Shown piece after piece: positions 5,689 through 12,507 of a stretch of DNA of 13,970 nucleotides. A program made the translations under genes and the position numbers. The notes beneath the pieces are model-generated. The model was given only the letters and a program-made list of their open reading frames with translations, had not been told where the DNA came from and did no database searches. The stretch is from Methanomicrobiales archaeon (GTDB lineage Archaea; Halobacteriota; Methanomicrobia; Methanomicrobiales; JACTUA01). The stretch is taken from NCBI GenBank assembly GCA_028678555.1, contig JAJRDF010000010.1:1-13970 (forward strand), in the 5' to 3' direction. Every line of letters starts with the position of its first letter. Positions within the stretch are counted from its first letter, which is position 1.

Positions 5689-5756
5689 TGGAGCGTCCCA
5701 GTACTCTTCCTGTCGTGAGAGCCAGGACTTGATGATCTCCGATGACTTCTTCTTCT

Positions 5757-6632
5757 TCAGGCGGGGCGGGAAGCGAGCCAGAGGTCGCGGGCCAGATCGA
5801 GCAGTGCCGGGCCGTCGCGGAGGGCATCCAGCCATCGCTCCGGGATGGCCCTGATACCCCAGCAGGCACCGGCCAGCGCACCGGTGACTGCGCCCGCCGT
5901 ATCGGTGTCGCCCCCCAGGTTCACGGCCCTGACCACCGCCTCCTCAAAGCTCTCTGCTTCCAGAAAGACGCGGACCGCACAGTGGGTGAGGGTGACCGCG
6001 TCCAGGGATGCCACCGGTTCGATGGCATCCCAGCGGGAAAGGATCTCCCGGACTTCTCCCGGCGGGCATGCCGCCACGGCCCTCAGGAGCGCCTGTTCCC
6101 GGGGCATCCCGCGGGCGAGATCGGCAGCCATGCGATTCACGGCCAGGGAACAGGTCCCTGCCACCGGGTCGTGGTGGGTGATGCGGGAGCAGGCCAGGGA
6201 GGCCACATCCAGGGCCGGGGGGGTGAACATGAGGGCCAGCGGCAGGCCGCGCATCACCGCGCCGTTGGACCGGGATCCGCCCCGGATCCGGTGGACACGG
6301 GCAGGTGCCTGTTCCGGCGGTACCCCCTGCAGGAGGAGGGTGAAGACACCTGCGGAGGTGGGACCGAAAAGATCGGGATGGCGCAGGTAACCTTCCAGCA
6401 GGCGGCGGGTCAGGTCACCGGGCGCAAAACCCCTGCAGGCAACGAGGGACCGCGCAACCGCGGCTGCCTGCAGTGTATCATCGGTGAGTGAGCCGGGGGG
6501 GAGGCCGTGGATCCCCCCGCCCCGCATTTCCCTGACGGTGACCGCCTGCGGAGGGAGGCCTTCCAGGGGCGCACCCAGCGCATCCCCCACCGCCAGCCCC
6601 AGCAGGAGACCCCCTGCGCGTACTTCTTCCAA
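5757..6632 (-). CDS. ADP-ribosylglycohydrolase family protein
   Basis: A 291-residue cytoplasmic member of the ARH/DraG family, which hydrolyses ADP-ribose bonds on proteins or related ADP-ribosyl compounds using two divalent metals. Signatures are GLAVGDALGAPLEG (12-25), the metal motif TDDT (50-53), GGSRSNGAVMRG (118-129), THHDP (152-156) and the C-terminal metal motif GGDTDTAGAVTGALAG (240-255). All expected acidic ligands are present, so it should be active; the physiological substrate cannot be told from sequence. The start is taken as TTG at 6632. GGTGATC, complementary to the 16S 3' end, lies six bases upstream (6639-6645), and the protein then begins just before the conserved glycine motif. 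An ATG 37 codons upstream would add an unrelated tail running antisense through the UPF0058 leader. It is divergent from the UPF0058 gene. Confidence 0.92.
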   Translation of the reverse strand: MEEVRAGGLLLGLAVGDALGAPLEGLPPQAVTVREMRGGGIHGLPPGSLTDDTLQAAAVARSLVACRGFAPGDLTRRLLEGYLRHPDLFGPTSAGVFTLLLQGVPPEQAPARVHRIRGGSRSNGAVMRGLPLALMFTPPALDVASLACSRITHHDPVAGTCSLAVNRMAADLARGMPREQALLRAVAACPPGEVREILSRWDAIEPVASLDAVTLTHCAVRVFLEAESFEEAVVRAVNLGGDTDTAGAVTGALAGACWGIRAIPERWLDALRDGPALLDLARDLWLASRPA

Positions 6633-6638
6633 TATAAA

Positions 6639-6689
6639 GATCACCAGTAAAATATATCTAGGAATGAAATTTAAATTCACTGAAGGTGA
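6639..6689. promoter_or_regulatory. AT-rich divergent promoter region
   Basis: This is an unusually AT-rich stretch in a GC-rich genome. For the plus strand, AAATATAT near 6650-6657 is a good archaeal TATA box. It would place initiation near 6680, just before the AAGGTGA Shine-Dalgarno at 6683-6689 and GTG at 6694. For the minus strand, TTTAAATTT (complement of 6667-6675) would place initiation around 6640-6650, just before the TTG at 6632. Both positions support the chosen starts. Confidence 0.5.
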
Positions 6690-6693
6690 GAGT

Positions 6694-6960
6694 GTGCAGA
6701 AGGAAGAATTGCTCCATCTCCATATGCTTCTTATCCATGTCAAGAAATATTATGAAAACGTCACCTCCGAGACAATCTTCACCGACCGCTACAACTCCCT
6801 TTCCATTTCTCCGGTACACATCCATAAAAACAAGATCCTCCACAAGCGGGCGATCCTCACCCTGGGGGAGGAGATCGTCCACCACCTCCGGCTCGGGCAT
6901 GGGCCGGCGGTGGAGTACCGTGCCGACACCACCCCTGAAACGGTTGCTGTCCACCACTGA
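6694..6960 (+). CDS. UPF0058 family protein
   Basis: An 88-residue protein matching the archaeal UPF0058 family, whose biochemical function is unknown. The N-terminal QKEELLHLHMLLIHVKKYYE (2-21) and the middle SPVHIHKNKILHKRAILTLGEEI (39-61) are the family blocks; it is rich in histidine and likely helical. GTG at 6694 is chosen because AAGGTGA ends four bases before it, the family typically starts with MxKxELLxLH, and the likely TATA box would make 6664 fall in untranscribed DNA. ATG at 6664 would give ten more residues (MKFKFTEGES). Only three bases separate it from elp3, so the two are probably cotranscribed. Confidence 0.87.
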   Translation: MQKEELLHLHMLLIHVKKYYENVTSETIFTDRYNSLSISPVHIHKNKILHKRAILTLGEEIVHHLRLGHGPAVEYRADTTPETVAVHH

Positions 6961-6963
6961 TCC

Positions 6964-8544
6964 ATGGACTGTGACCCGGTCCTGCGGGAGATCATATCCC
7001 GTATCTCTTCTACTCCTTCGCCAAAGAGGGACATTCCCCGGATCAAGCGCGAGGTCTGCCGGCTCCACGGCACCTCGCCGATCCCGCGGAACTCCGCAAT
7101 CCTCGCCGCTGCAACAGCGGAGGAGCGGGCCTGGCTGCGGCCGCTCCTCCAGCTGAAGCCGACCCGCACCCGCTCCGGCGTGGCCCCTGTGGCCGTCATG
7201 ACCTCGCCCGCACCCTGCCCCCACGGGAAGTGCCTGCCCTGCCCGGGGGGGCCCGACCACCCCTTCGGCACCCCCCAGAGTTATACCGGCGAGGAGCCGG
7301 CTGCCCTCCGGGCCCGGGACCATGGGTACGACCCGTACCGGCAGGTGACGGCACGCCTTGAGCAGTTCGAGGCACTTGGGCACCCCGTTGACAAGGCCGA
7401 GCTGATCCTGATGGGAGGCACCCTGACGGCCCGCCCTCCGGAATACCAGCGGTGGTGCGTCGCCTCCTGCCTGGAAGCCCTGAATGCGTACCGGAACGAG
7501 GGGTACGTTCCCGACCCGGACAGGCCCTTCCCCGAGATCGAGGATGCGCAGGAGCGGGCCAGGGTCCGGTGCGTGGCCATGACCTTTGAGACGCGGCCTG
7601 ACTGGTGTCGCGACACGCACATCGAACTCATGCGGGACCTGGGAGTCACCAAGGTGGAACTGGGGGTCCAGCAGCTGGATGACCGGATCCTTGCCCTGAA
7701 CCGGCGGGGATGCACCGTGGAAGACACGGTGACCGCGAACCGGCTCCTCAGGGACCAGGGATTCAAGGTGGGTTTCCATGTGATGCCCAACCTGCCAGGC
7801 GCAACAATGGAGGACGACCGGGCCATGTTCCGGCTCCTCTTCTCCGATGAGCGGTTCTGTCCGGATTTCCTGAAGATCTACCCCACGCTGGTGACGCCGG
7901 GATCCGAGATCGAGGGCCTCTGGCAGCGGGGGGAGTACCGGCCGTACCCTGAGGAGGACCTGGTGGATCTGGTGGCCTATGCCAAGTCGCTCCTCCCGCC
8001 CTGGGTGCGGCTCCAGCGGGTCCAGAGGGACATCCCTGCATGGCTGATCACGGCAGGTTCGCGGCACAGCAACTTCCGGCAGCTGGCACGGCAGCGGCTG
8101 GAGGCGGGAGGCCTCTCCTGCCGGTGTATCCGCTGCCGTGAGGCGGGGCGGGTGGAAACGCCGTGTGAACCCGCCCTGTCCATCGACACCTACCGGTGCG
8201 GTGACGGCGATGAGCACTTCCTCTCCATGGTCTCGGGTGATGCCCTCATCGGGTTCGCCCGGCTGCGGTTTCCTTCGCAGTGCATGGGCAGGATTGAAGA
8301 GGGGACGGCGCTGATCCGGGAGCTGCACGTGTACGGGAACCTGGTGCCTCTGGGGGTATCCCCCGCGGGCGGGGAGTGGCAGCACCGCGAGTACGGCCGG
8401 AGACTTCTCTCCGAGGCCGAGCAGATCGCGGCCGGGGCAGGGTATCGCCGGATGGCCATCCTTTCAGGGATCGGTGTCAGGCCCTACTACCGCCGGCTCG
8501 GGTATTCACTGCGGCATCCGTACATGGAGAAGGCGCTCCCATGA
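6964..8544 (+). CDS. elp3: tRNA uridine-34 modification radical SAM/GNAT enzyme Elp3
   Basis: A 526-residue enzyme that starts cm5U-type modification of wobble uridine-34 in tRNA, joining an acetyl-CoA-derived group to U34 through radical chemistry. The radical SAM [4Fe-4S] motif is C85-x4-C90-x2-C93 (CPHGKCLPC). LMGGTLTARP (149-158) and GVQQLDDRIL (234-243) belong to the radical SAM barrel. C386, C388 and C391 in SCRCIRC are the zinc-linker cysteines, and the GNAT acetyltransferase domain spans about 412-526, with the acetyl-CoA loop near QHREYGRRLL (473-482). Length and both domains are complete. Archaea carry Elp3 without the other Elongator subunits. Its stop overlaps the priS start (ATGA), linking tRNA modification to the replication genes. 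Confidence 0.97.
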   Translation: MDCDPVLREIISRISSTPSPKRDIPRIKREVCRLHGTSPIPRNSAILAAATAEERAWLRPLLQLKPTRTRSGVAPVAVMTSPAPCPHGKCLPCPGGPDHPFGTPQSYTGEEPAALRARDHGYDPYRQVTARLEQFEALGHPVDKAELILMGGTLTARPPEYQRWCVASCLEALNAYRNEGYVPDPDRPFPEIEDAQERARVRCVAMTFETRPDWCRDTHIELMRDLGVTKVELGVQQLDDRILALNRRGCTVEDTVTANRLLRDQGFKVGFHVMPNLPGATMEDDRAMFRLLFSDERFCPDFLKIYPTLVTPGSEIEGLWQRGEYRPYPEEDLVDLVAYAKSLLPPWVRLQRVQRDIPAWLITAGSRHSNFRQLARQRLEAGGLSCRCIRCREAGRVETPCEPALSIDTYRCGDGDEHFLSMVSGDALIGFARLRFPSQCMGRIEEGTALIRELHVYGNLVPLGVSPAGGEWQHREYGRRLLSEAEQIAAGAGYRRMAILSGIGVRPYYRRLGYSLRHPYMEKALP

Positions 8545-9686
8545 AACCCGCAACCCTGGAGTTCGTGAAGCAGCAGTTCGCCGAGTACTACCGGCGCAGC
8601 CGCATCACGGTGCCCCCGGGCCTCGAGCAGCGGGAGTGGGGATTCATCTTCCTGGACCCGGACCCCCAGAAGACCGCGATGCGGCGGCACATGGCCTTTG
8701 GCACCCGGGGCGAGGTGGCCGAGTACCTCCGCACGCTGGTCCCTGCCCACGCCTTCCACTCCGCTGCCTACTACATGGCACCGGCAGCCTCCACCATGGG
8801 CGAGAAGGGCTGGACCGGGGCTGACCTGATCTTTGACCTGGACGCCGATCACCTGATGCGGGGGCCCTACGACCGGATGCTCTCCCGGGTGAAGGAGGAG
8901 ACGGAAAAACTCCTGGCCATGCTCACCGGCGAGCTGGGGTTCCACCGGAAGGACCTCCACCTGGTCTTCTCCGGTGGCAGGGGTTACCACATCCATATCA
9001 GGGACCTTTCGGTCCGGGGCTGGGGAAGCCAGGAGCGGCGGGAGCTCGTGGATTACGTCTGCGGCACGGGCCTTGATCCCCGGGCGGTCCTGCGAAGGGG
9101 CATACCTGCTCCCGGCGGATGGAGGGGCAGATATATGAGAGCCGTCCGCGAGTACCTGATGTGGCTGGGGGGCCAGGGCAGGGAGGAGGCGATGGCACAC
9201 CTGACATCATTCGAGGGGGTCGGGAAGGAGGGCGCCACCCGCCTCATGGAGAACCTGGACCGGGCAATCGCCTCGCTGGACGCCGGCGATCCCGGCCCGC
9301 TCCTGCAGCACCGTGCGTTCCGGACCATCGCCGCCGCGGGACGCGGAAGACTCACCGACCTGGTGAAGGAACAGGCCGCCCGGGCTGATGAGCCGGTCAC
9401 CACCGATACGAAACGGCTGATCCGGCTCCCGACGTCGCTCCACGGGGGGAGCGGCTTCCGGGTCACCCCGCTGGATCTTCCGGAACTCCCTGACTTCGAT
9501 CCCCTGGTGGATGCGGTGGTCTTCGGTGACCGGAAGGTCAGGGTGGAGTTGTCGGGAAAGGTGACGATGCCGCTCATGGGATCCACCTATGCGCTGGAGA
9601 AGGGCCCTGCCACTGTGCCGGAGGCCCTCGCTGTCTTTCTCTGCTGCCGGGGGATCGCAGAGATTGCTGGGGAGGGTCGGGGATGA
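8541..9686 (+). CDS. priS: DNA primase small (catalytic) subunit PriS
   Basis: Catalytic subunit of the archaeal-eukaryotic primase, which with PriL makes the RNA/DNA primers for replication. Residues D99 and D101 in DLIFDLDADHL are the metal-binding pair. SGGRGYHIH (144-152) is the nucleotide-binding motif. TTDTKRLIRLPTSLHGGSGFRV (287-308) holds the probable third aspartate (D289) and the basic triphosphate-binding residues. The 381-residue length fits methanogen homologues. No cluster of four Cys/His ligands follows the DxD motif, so the zinc knuckle seen in thermococcal and eukaryotic small subunits appears absent. The start is ATG at 8541, overlapping the elp3 stop; its own stop overlaps the next start (ATGA again). 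PriL is not in this window. Confidence 0.96.
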   Translation: MKPATLEFVKQQFAEYYRRSRITVPPGLEQREWGFIFLDPDPQKTAMRRHMAFGTRGEVAEYLRTLVPAHAFHSAAYYMAPAASTMGEKGWTGADLIFDLDADHLMRGPYDRMLSRVKEETEKLLAMLTGELGFHRKDLHLVFSGGRGYHIHIRDLSVRGWGSQERRELVDYVCGTGLDPRAVLRRGIPAPGGWRGRYMRAVREYLMWLGGQGREEAMAHLTSFEGVGKEGATRLMENLDRAIASLDAGDPGPLLQHRAFRTIAAAGRGRLTDLVKEQAARADEPVTTDTKRLIRLPTSLHGGSGFRVTPLDLPELPDFDPLVDAVVFGDRKVRVELSGKVTMPLMGSTYALEKGPATVPEALAVFLCCRGIAEIAGEGRG

Positions 9687-10309
9687 AGCTGGACGAACTC
9701 CGCATCATTGTCCTGAACGAGCGGGAGACCGGCAGGCTCTCTGAGATGCCCCCGGACCTGTACGAGAAGGTCCGGGAGCACCTGAAGGGGCTCCAGGAGC
9801 AGGTCTATGCCTGCCGGGATCCCCTTTCAGATCAGGCGCAGACCCTGATGGAGGAGGTGGCGGCGATGCGGGAGACGATCCGGGACATCTTCCGGATCCG
9901 TTCCCGGAAGGTCCTCTCCCTCGCCGCCCTCCAGACCGAAAGCCACATCGCCGACCGGGACGAGATCCGCAAGATGCTTCCCGCTGAACGGGAGATGTAT
10001 GACGGGATCGCCCGGGTCATCAACGCTGCCCGGCAGGGGATGGTGGCTGAGGTGGCTCCCCGGATCGAGGCCGAGGTGGTGGAACCCGCGGGCACAGCGG
10101 TCCCCGCAGCGGCCGATCCTGGATGCGGGCCGGTGGAGCCGCTGCCAATTCGCCTGGTGAGGATCCTCCAGGAGATCGATCCGTTTGTCGGTATCGACGG
10201 CAGGGTCTATGCCCTCCGGAAGGAGGACGTGGTGACCCTGCCGGCCCGGAACGCCGACGTCCTGGTGGAACGCAACATAGCCTTAAATATCACCCCCGGT
10301 ACATTATAG
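9683..10309 (+). CDS. GINS complex subunit (Gins51/Sld5-Psf1 type)
   Basis: A 208-residue subunit of GINS, which joins MCM and the RecJ/Cdc45-like protein in the archaeal replicative helicase. The N-terminal two-thirds (about 1-120) is the helical A domain, with charged stretches such as EEVAAMRETIRDIFRIRSRK and a heptad-like pattern. A variable, Ala/Pro-rich linker spans about 121-150. The small beta-rich B domain is at the C-terminus (about 152-205, PIRLVRILQEIDPFVGIDGR to NADVLVERNIA). A-then-B order marks the Gins51 type. The gene follows priS with an ATGA overlap, a neighbour pair known from many archaea and consistent with cooperation at the fork. Family assignment rests on domain pattern and context, since GINS sequences are weakly conserved. 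Confidence 0.9.
   Translation: MKLDELRIIVLNERETGRLSEMPPDLYEKVREHLKGLQEQVYACRDPLSDQAQTLMEEVAAMRETIRDIFRIRSRKVLSLAALQTESHIADRDEIRKMLPAEREMYDGIARVINAARQGMVAEVAPRIEAEVVEPAGTAVPAAADPGCGPVEPLPIRLVRILQEIDPFVGIDGRVYALRKEDVVTLPARNADVLVERNIALNITPGTL
10281..10292 (+). promoter_or_regulatory. Probable internal promoter before rpl44e
   Basis: TTAAATAT at 10283-10290 lies inside the last codons of the GINS gene and is one of the few TATA-like sequences in this GC-rich cluster. Initiation 25 bases downstream would be near 10312, just after the GINS stop and about 30 bases before the rpl44e start. The gap of 34 bases between GINS and rpl44e, the largest in the plus-strand cluster, supports a separate transcript for the ribosomal genes. 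Confidence 0.45.
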
Positions 10310-10343
10310 TGATACTCGACCGTATCGCCGGAGGGAGCATTCC

Positions 10344-10622
10344 ATGAAGATGCCAACCAAGTTCAGGACCTACTGCCCGTTCTGCAGGAAGCACACGGAG
10401 CACGAGGTGGAGAGGGTAAAGAAGGGGAAGGAATACGGCCTGCACTGGATCGACCGCCAGAAGGCACGCCGCGGCTGGGTGGGTAACCGGGGCAAGTTCT
10501 CCAAGGTGCCCGGAGGGGACAAGCCCACAAAGAAGGTGAACCTCCGGTACCGGTGTAAGACGTGCACGAAGGCCCATCTCCGGCGCGGGTTCCGGGCCGG
10601 GAAGTTCGAGCTGACGGAGTGA
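10344..10622 (+). CDS. rpl44e: Ribosomal protein L44e (eL42)
   Basis: A component of the large ribosomal subunit near the E site, found in archaea and eukaryotes. The 92 residues contain both zinc-ligand pairs (C11/C14 in YCPFCRKHTEHEVE and C71/C74 in YRCKTCTKAH). The basic loop RRGWVGNRGKFSKVPGGDKPTKK (42-64) contains the conserved glycine-rich segment. ATG at 10344 is preceded by GGAGGGAG (10330-10337) at good spacing; ATG at 10350 is also in frame. It is followed directly by rps27e, the usual partner order in archaea. Confidence 0.96.
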   Translation: MKMPTKFRTYCPFCRKHTEHEVERVKKGKEYGLHWIDRQKARRGWVGNRGKFSKVPGGDKPTKKVNLRYRCKTCTKAHLRRGFRAGKFELTE

Positions 10623-10627
10623 TGGGG

Positions 10628-10816
10628 ATGGTACGACTGAACCGCGAGAACCGGAGCAAGTTCCTCCGGGTGAAGTGTCCCGACTGTGAGAACGAGCAGC
10701 TGATCTTCTCCAAGGCATCCACCGTCGTGGACTGCATCGTCTGCGGTCATATCCTGGCCGAGCCCTCCGGCGGCAGGGTCCAGGTGAAGGCCGAGATCCT
10801 CTCCGAAGTCGAGTGA
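10628..10816 (+). CDS. rps27e: Ribosomal protein S27e (eS27)
   Basis: A small-subunit ribosomal protein with one four-cysteine zinc ribbon: C17 and C20 in KCPDCENEQ, C36 and C39 in DCIVCGH. The 62-residue length is normal. The frame is open further upstream, but that part overlaps rpl44e. ATG at 10628 is chosen: GGAGTGAT (10616-10623) lies four bases before it, and the protein then begins MVRLNRENRSKF, as expected for the family. ATG at 10622, overlapping the rpl44e stop, would add two residues. A 13-base gap leads to the aIF2 alpha gene. Confidence 0.95.
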   Translation: MVRLNRENRSKFLRVKCPDCENEQLIFSKASTVVDCIVCGHILAEPSGGRVQVKAEILSEVE

Positions 10817-10829
10817 GGGACCCGAAGCC

Positions 10830-11609
10830 ATGCCCGAAAGTTCCTGGCCCGAGGAAGGCGAACTGGTCATCTGCAGTGTCGAGACGGTCAAGGACTTCGT
10901 GGCATTCGTGCGCCTGGACGAGTACGGCGGCCGCCAGGGCCTGATCCCCATCTCAGAGGTGGCCAAGGGCTGGGTCAAGTACATCCGTGATTTCGTCCGG
11001 GAGGGGCAGAAGGTGGTCTGCAAGGTCCTCCACGTGGATCGGGAGCGGGGCCATATCGACCTCTCCCTCCGGGACGTGAACGAACACCAGCGCCGCGAGA
11101 AGATCCAGGAGTGGAAGAACGAGCAGAAGGCCCACAAGTGGATCGGGTTCGTGGCCGAGGCTACGGGCACGGACCGGAAGCAGATCGAGGAGGCGCTCCG
11201 CCGGGAATACGGCCTCCTGTACCGGGCCTTTGAAGACGCAGCCATCGAGGGGATCGAGGGACTCCGGAAGGTCGGCCTGGATAATGTGGTGAAGGATTCC
11301 ATCCTGAAGGTGGCGCAGGAGAACATAAGGAAGCCCCGTGTCACCATCACCGGCCTGCTCCACCTGACCTCCCAGAAATCGGACGGCGTGAATATCATCA
11401 AAAGGGCGCTCAAAAGCGCCCAGCCCAAGATCCCTGACGTGGATATCGAGCTCCTGTACGTCGGGGCCCCGGTGTACCGGATCAAGGTCACTGCCCCGGA
11501 TTACAAGACCGCGGAGAAGGCCATCGAGCAGGCTGCCGACTCTGCCATCAAGTCCATGGAGAAGACCGGCGATCTGGGCAAGTTCGTCCGGAAGCAGAAG
11601 GCCGGCTGA
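10830..11609 (+). CDS. eif2a: Translation initiation factor aIF2 subunit alpha
   Basis: Alpha subunit of the trimeric factor that delivers initiator methionyl-tRNA to the small ribosomal subunit. The 259 residues show the N-terminal S1 OB-fold (about 8-85, with FVAFVRLDEYGGRQGLIPISEVA and HIDLSLRDV), a helical middle domain (about 88-170) and the C-terminal alpha-beta domain that contacts the gamma subunit (about 173-255, from PRVTITGLLHLTSQKSDGV). ATG at 10830 is the natural start; a weak GAGTGAGGGA lies 10-19 bases upstream, near the rps27e stop. The order rpl44e, rps27e, aIF2 alpha, nop10 is a widely conserved archaeal translation cluster. Confidence 0.96.
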   Translation: MPESSWPEEGELVICSVETVKDFVAFVRLDEYGGRQGLIPISEVAKGWVKYIRDFVREGQKVVCKVLHVDRERGHIDLSLRDVNEHQRREKIQEWKNEQKAHKWIGFVAEATGTDRKQIEEALRREYGLLYRAFEDAAIEGIEGLRKVGLDNVVKDSILKVAQENIRKPRVTITGLLHLTSQKSDGVNIIKRALKSAQPKIPDVDIELLYVGAPVYRIKVTAPDYKTAEKAIEQAADSAIKSMEKTGDLGKFVRKQKAG

Positions 11610-11613
11610 GAAG

Positions 11614-11775
11614 ATGGCGGGCCGTATCCGGCGGTGCCCCCGCGACCAGACCTATACCCTGGCGCCCTGCTGCCCTGTCTGCGGGTTACCCACCGCCTCA
11701 CCGCACCCTGCCCGCTTCTCGCCCCATGACCACCATGCCCCCTTCCGCAGGATGGTGAGGAGATGGACGCGGTAA
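11614..11775 (+). CDS. nop10: rRNA pseudouridylation protein Nop10
   Basis: A 53-residue box H/ACA ribonucleoprotein component that works with Cbf5, Gar1 and L7Ae to make pseudouridines in rRNA. The frame was read directly: MAGRIRRCPRDQTYTL (1-16), CCPVCG (19-24), HPARFSPHD (31-39) and a basic tail. The family motif HPxRFSPxD is intact, and the position between aIF2 alpha and the PAC2-family gene is the usual one. One oddity is that the first zinc knuckle reads C8-P-R-D11, with aspartate where many archaeal homologues have a second cysteine; C19 directly before C20 might substitute. ATG at 11614 follows the aIF2 alpha stop by four bases. The last 13 bases overlap the next gene in a different frame. 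Confidence 0.93.
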   Translation: MAGRIRRCPRDQTYTLAPCCPVCGLPTASPHPARFSPHDHHAPFRRMVRRWTR

Positions 11776-12506
11776 CCATCGACTTTTTCGAGGAAAGGAC
11801 CTCCCGGGCCGAGGTGCTCATCGAGGGCCTCCCGGGCATCGGCCACGTCGGCAAACTCGTGGCCGAGCACCTGATCCATGAGCTGGATGCCCGGAAGGTG
11901 GCAGAGATCACCTCCTGTTATTTTCCCCCGCAGGTGATCATCGAGGGGGACGGGGTGGCACGCCTGGCGCGCAACGAGGTGTACCTGTCGGAGGGGGAGC
12001 ACCCCGCCGCATTCCTTGTGGGGGACTACCAGAGCACCTCAGGCGAGGGTCACTATGTGCTGGCTGAGGCCTACCTGGACGTGGCCCAGCAGATGGAGGT
12101 CCGCAGGATCTATACCCTCGGGGGATACGGGGTCGGCCACCTGGTGGAGATCCCCCGCGTGCTCTGCGCGGTGAACCGGGCGGAGCTCCGCGGCGAGGTG
12201 GAGGCGGCCGGAGGGGAGTTCAGTGAGGATGAACCGGCGGGGGGGATCATCGGGGCCTCGGGCCTTCTCCTGGGCCTCGCCCGCCGCCGTTCCCTGGACG
12301 CGGTCTGCCTGATGGGGGAGACCTCCGGGTACCTGGTGGATCCCAAGTCGGCGACGAGCCTCCTCCGCGTCCTCTCCGCCCTCCTTGGTATCGACGTGGA
12401 CAGCACCCAGCTCCAGGACCGGGCATCGGAGATGGAGCAGGTCATCGCGCGACTGGCCGAGATCCACCAGGCCCGCCAGGACGACGAGCTCTCCTACATC
12501 GGATAA
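11763..12506 (+). CDS. PAC2-family proteasome assembly chaperone homologue
   Basis: A 247-residue protein of the PAC2/COG2047 type. Archaeal homologues of eukaryotic proteasome assembly chaperones belong to this superfamily, though most archaeal paralogues are not individually characterised. Characteristic parts are LIEGLPGIGHVGKLVAEHLI (19-38), ITSCYFPPQV, the glycine-rich RIYTLGGYGVGHL (114-126), GIIGASGLLLGLA (159-171) and LMGETSGYLVDPKSA (181-195). The C-terminus (about 215-242) is a helix that could form a coiled coil. The start is ATG at 11763 with GGTGA four bases upstream (11754-11758), inside the 3' end of nop10. The single base between its stop and the next ATG suggests tight coupling to endonuclease Q. 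Confidence 0.9.
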   Translation: MDAVTIDFFEERTSRAEVLIEGLPGIGHVGKLVAEHLIHELDARKVAEITSCYFPPQVIIEGDGVARLARNEVYLSEGEHPAAFLVGDYQSTSGEGHYVLAEAYLDVAQQMEVRRIYTLGGYGVGHLVEIPRVLCAVNRAELRGEVEAAGGEFSEDEPAGGIIGASGLLLGLARRRSLDAVCLMGETSGYLVDPKSATSLLRVLSALLGIDVDSTQLQDRASEMEQVIARLAEIHQARQDDELSYIG

Positions 12507-12507
12507 T

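Larger units (their letters stand above)
5328..5756. other. Non-coding convergent region with stacked hairpins
   Basis: This 429-base gap lies between the 3' ends of the UPF0179 gene (+) and the ADP-ribosylglycohydrolase gene (-). Open frames crossing it (for example 5406-5732 plus) have no recognisable protein content and exist because of homopolymeric G/C. It holds an inverted/direct repeat block (5349-5414) and hairpins at 5428-5455, 5551-5577, 5645-5658 and 5666-5688. An A6 run at 5613-5618, T6 on the minus strand, could end the minus-strand transcript. Confidence 0.7.

Noticed and set aside
5406..5732. A plus-strand open frame in the convergent region
   Set aside because: It is built of G/C homopolymers and hairpin arms; the translation is low complexity.
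5757..6632. ADP-ribosylglycohydrolase as part of a toxin/antitoxin or defence pair
   Set aside because: No ADP-ribosyltransferase, macrodomain or toxin-like gene is adjacent; the neighbours are the UPF0058/elp3 cluster and a non-coding region.
6658..8385. A 575-codon minus-strand open frame
   Set aside because: It is antisense to elp3 and UPF0058. Its translation is dominated by Pro, Arg, Gly and His, and the plus-strand products are unmistakable.
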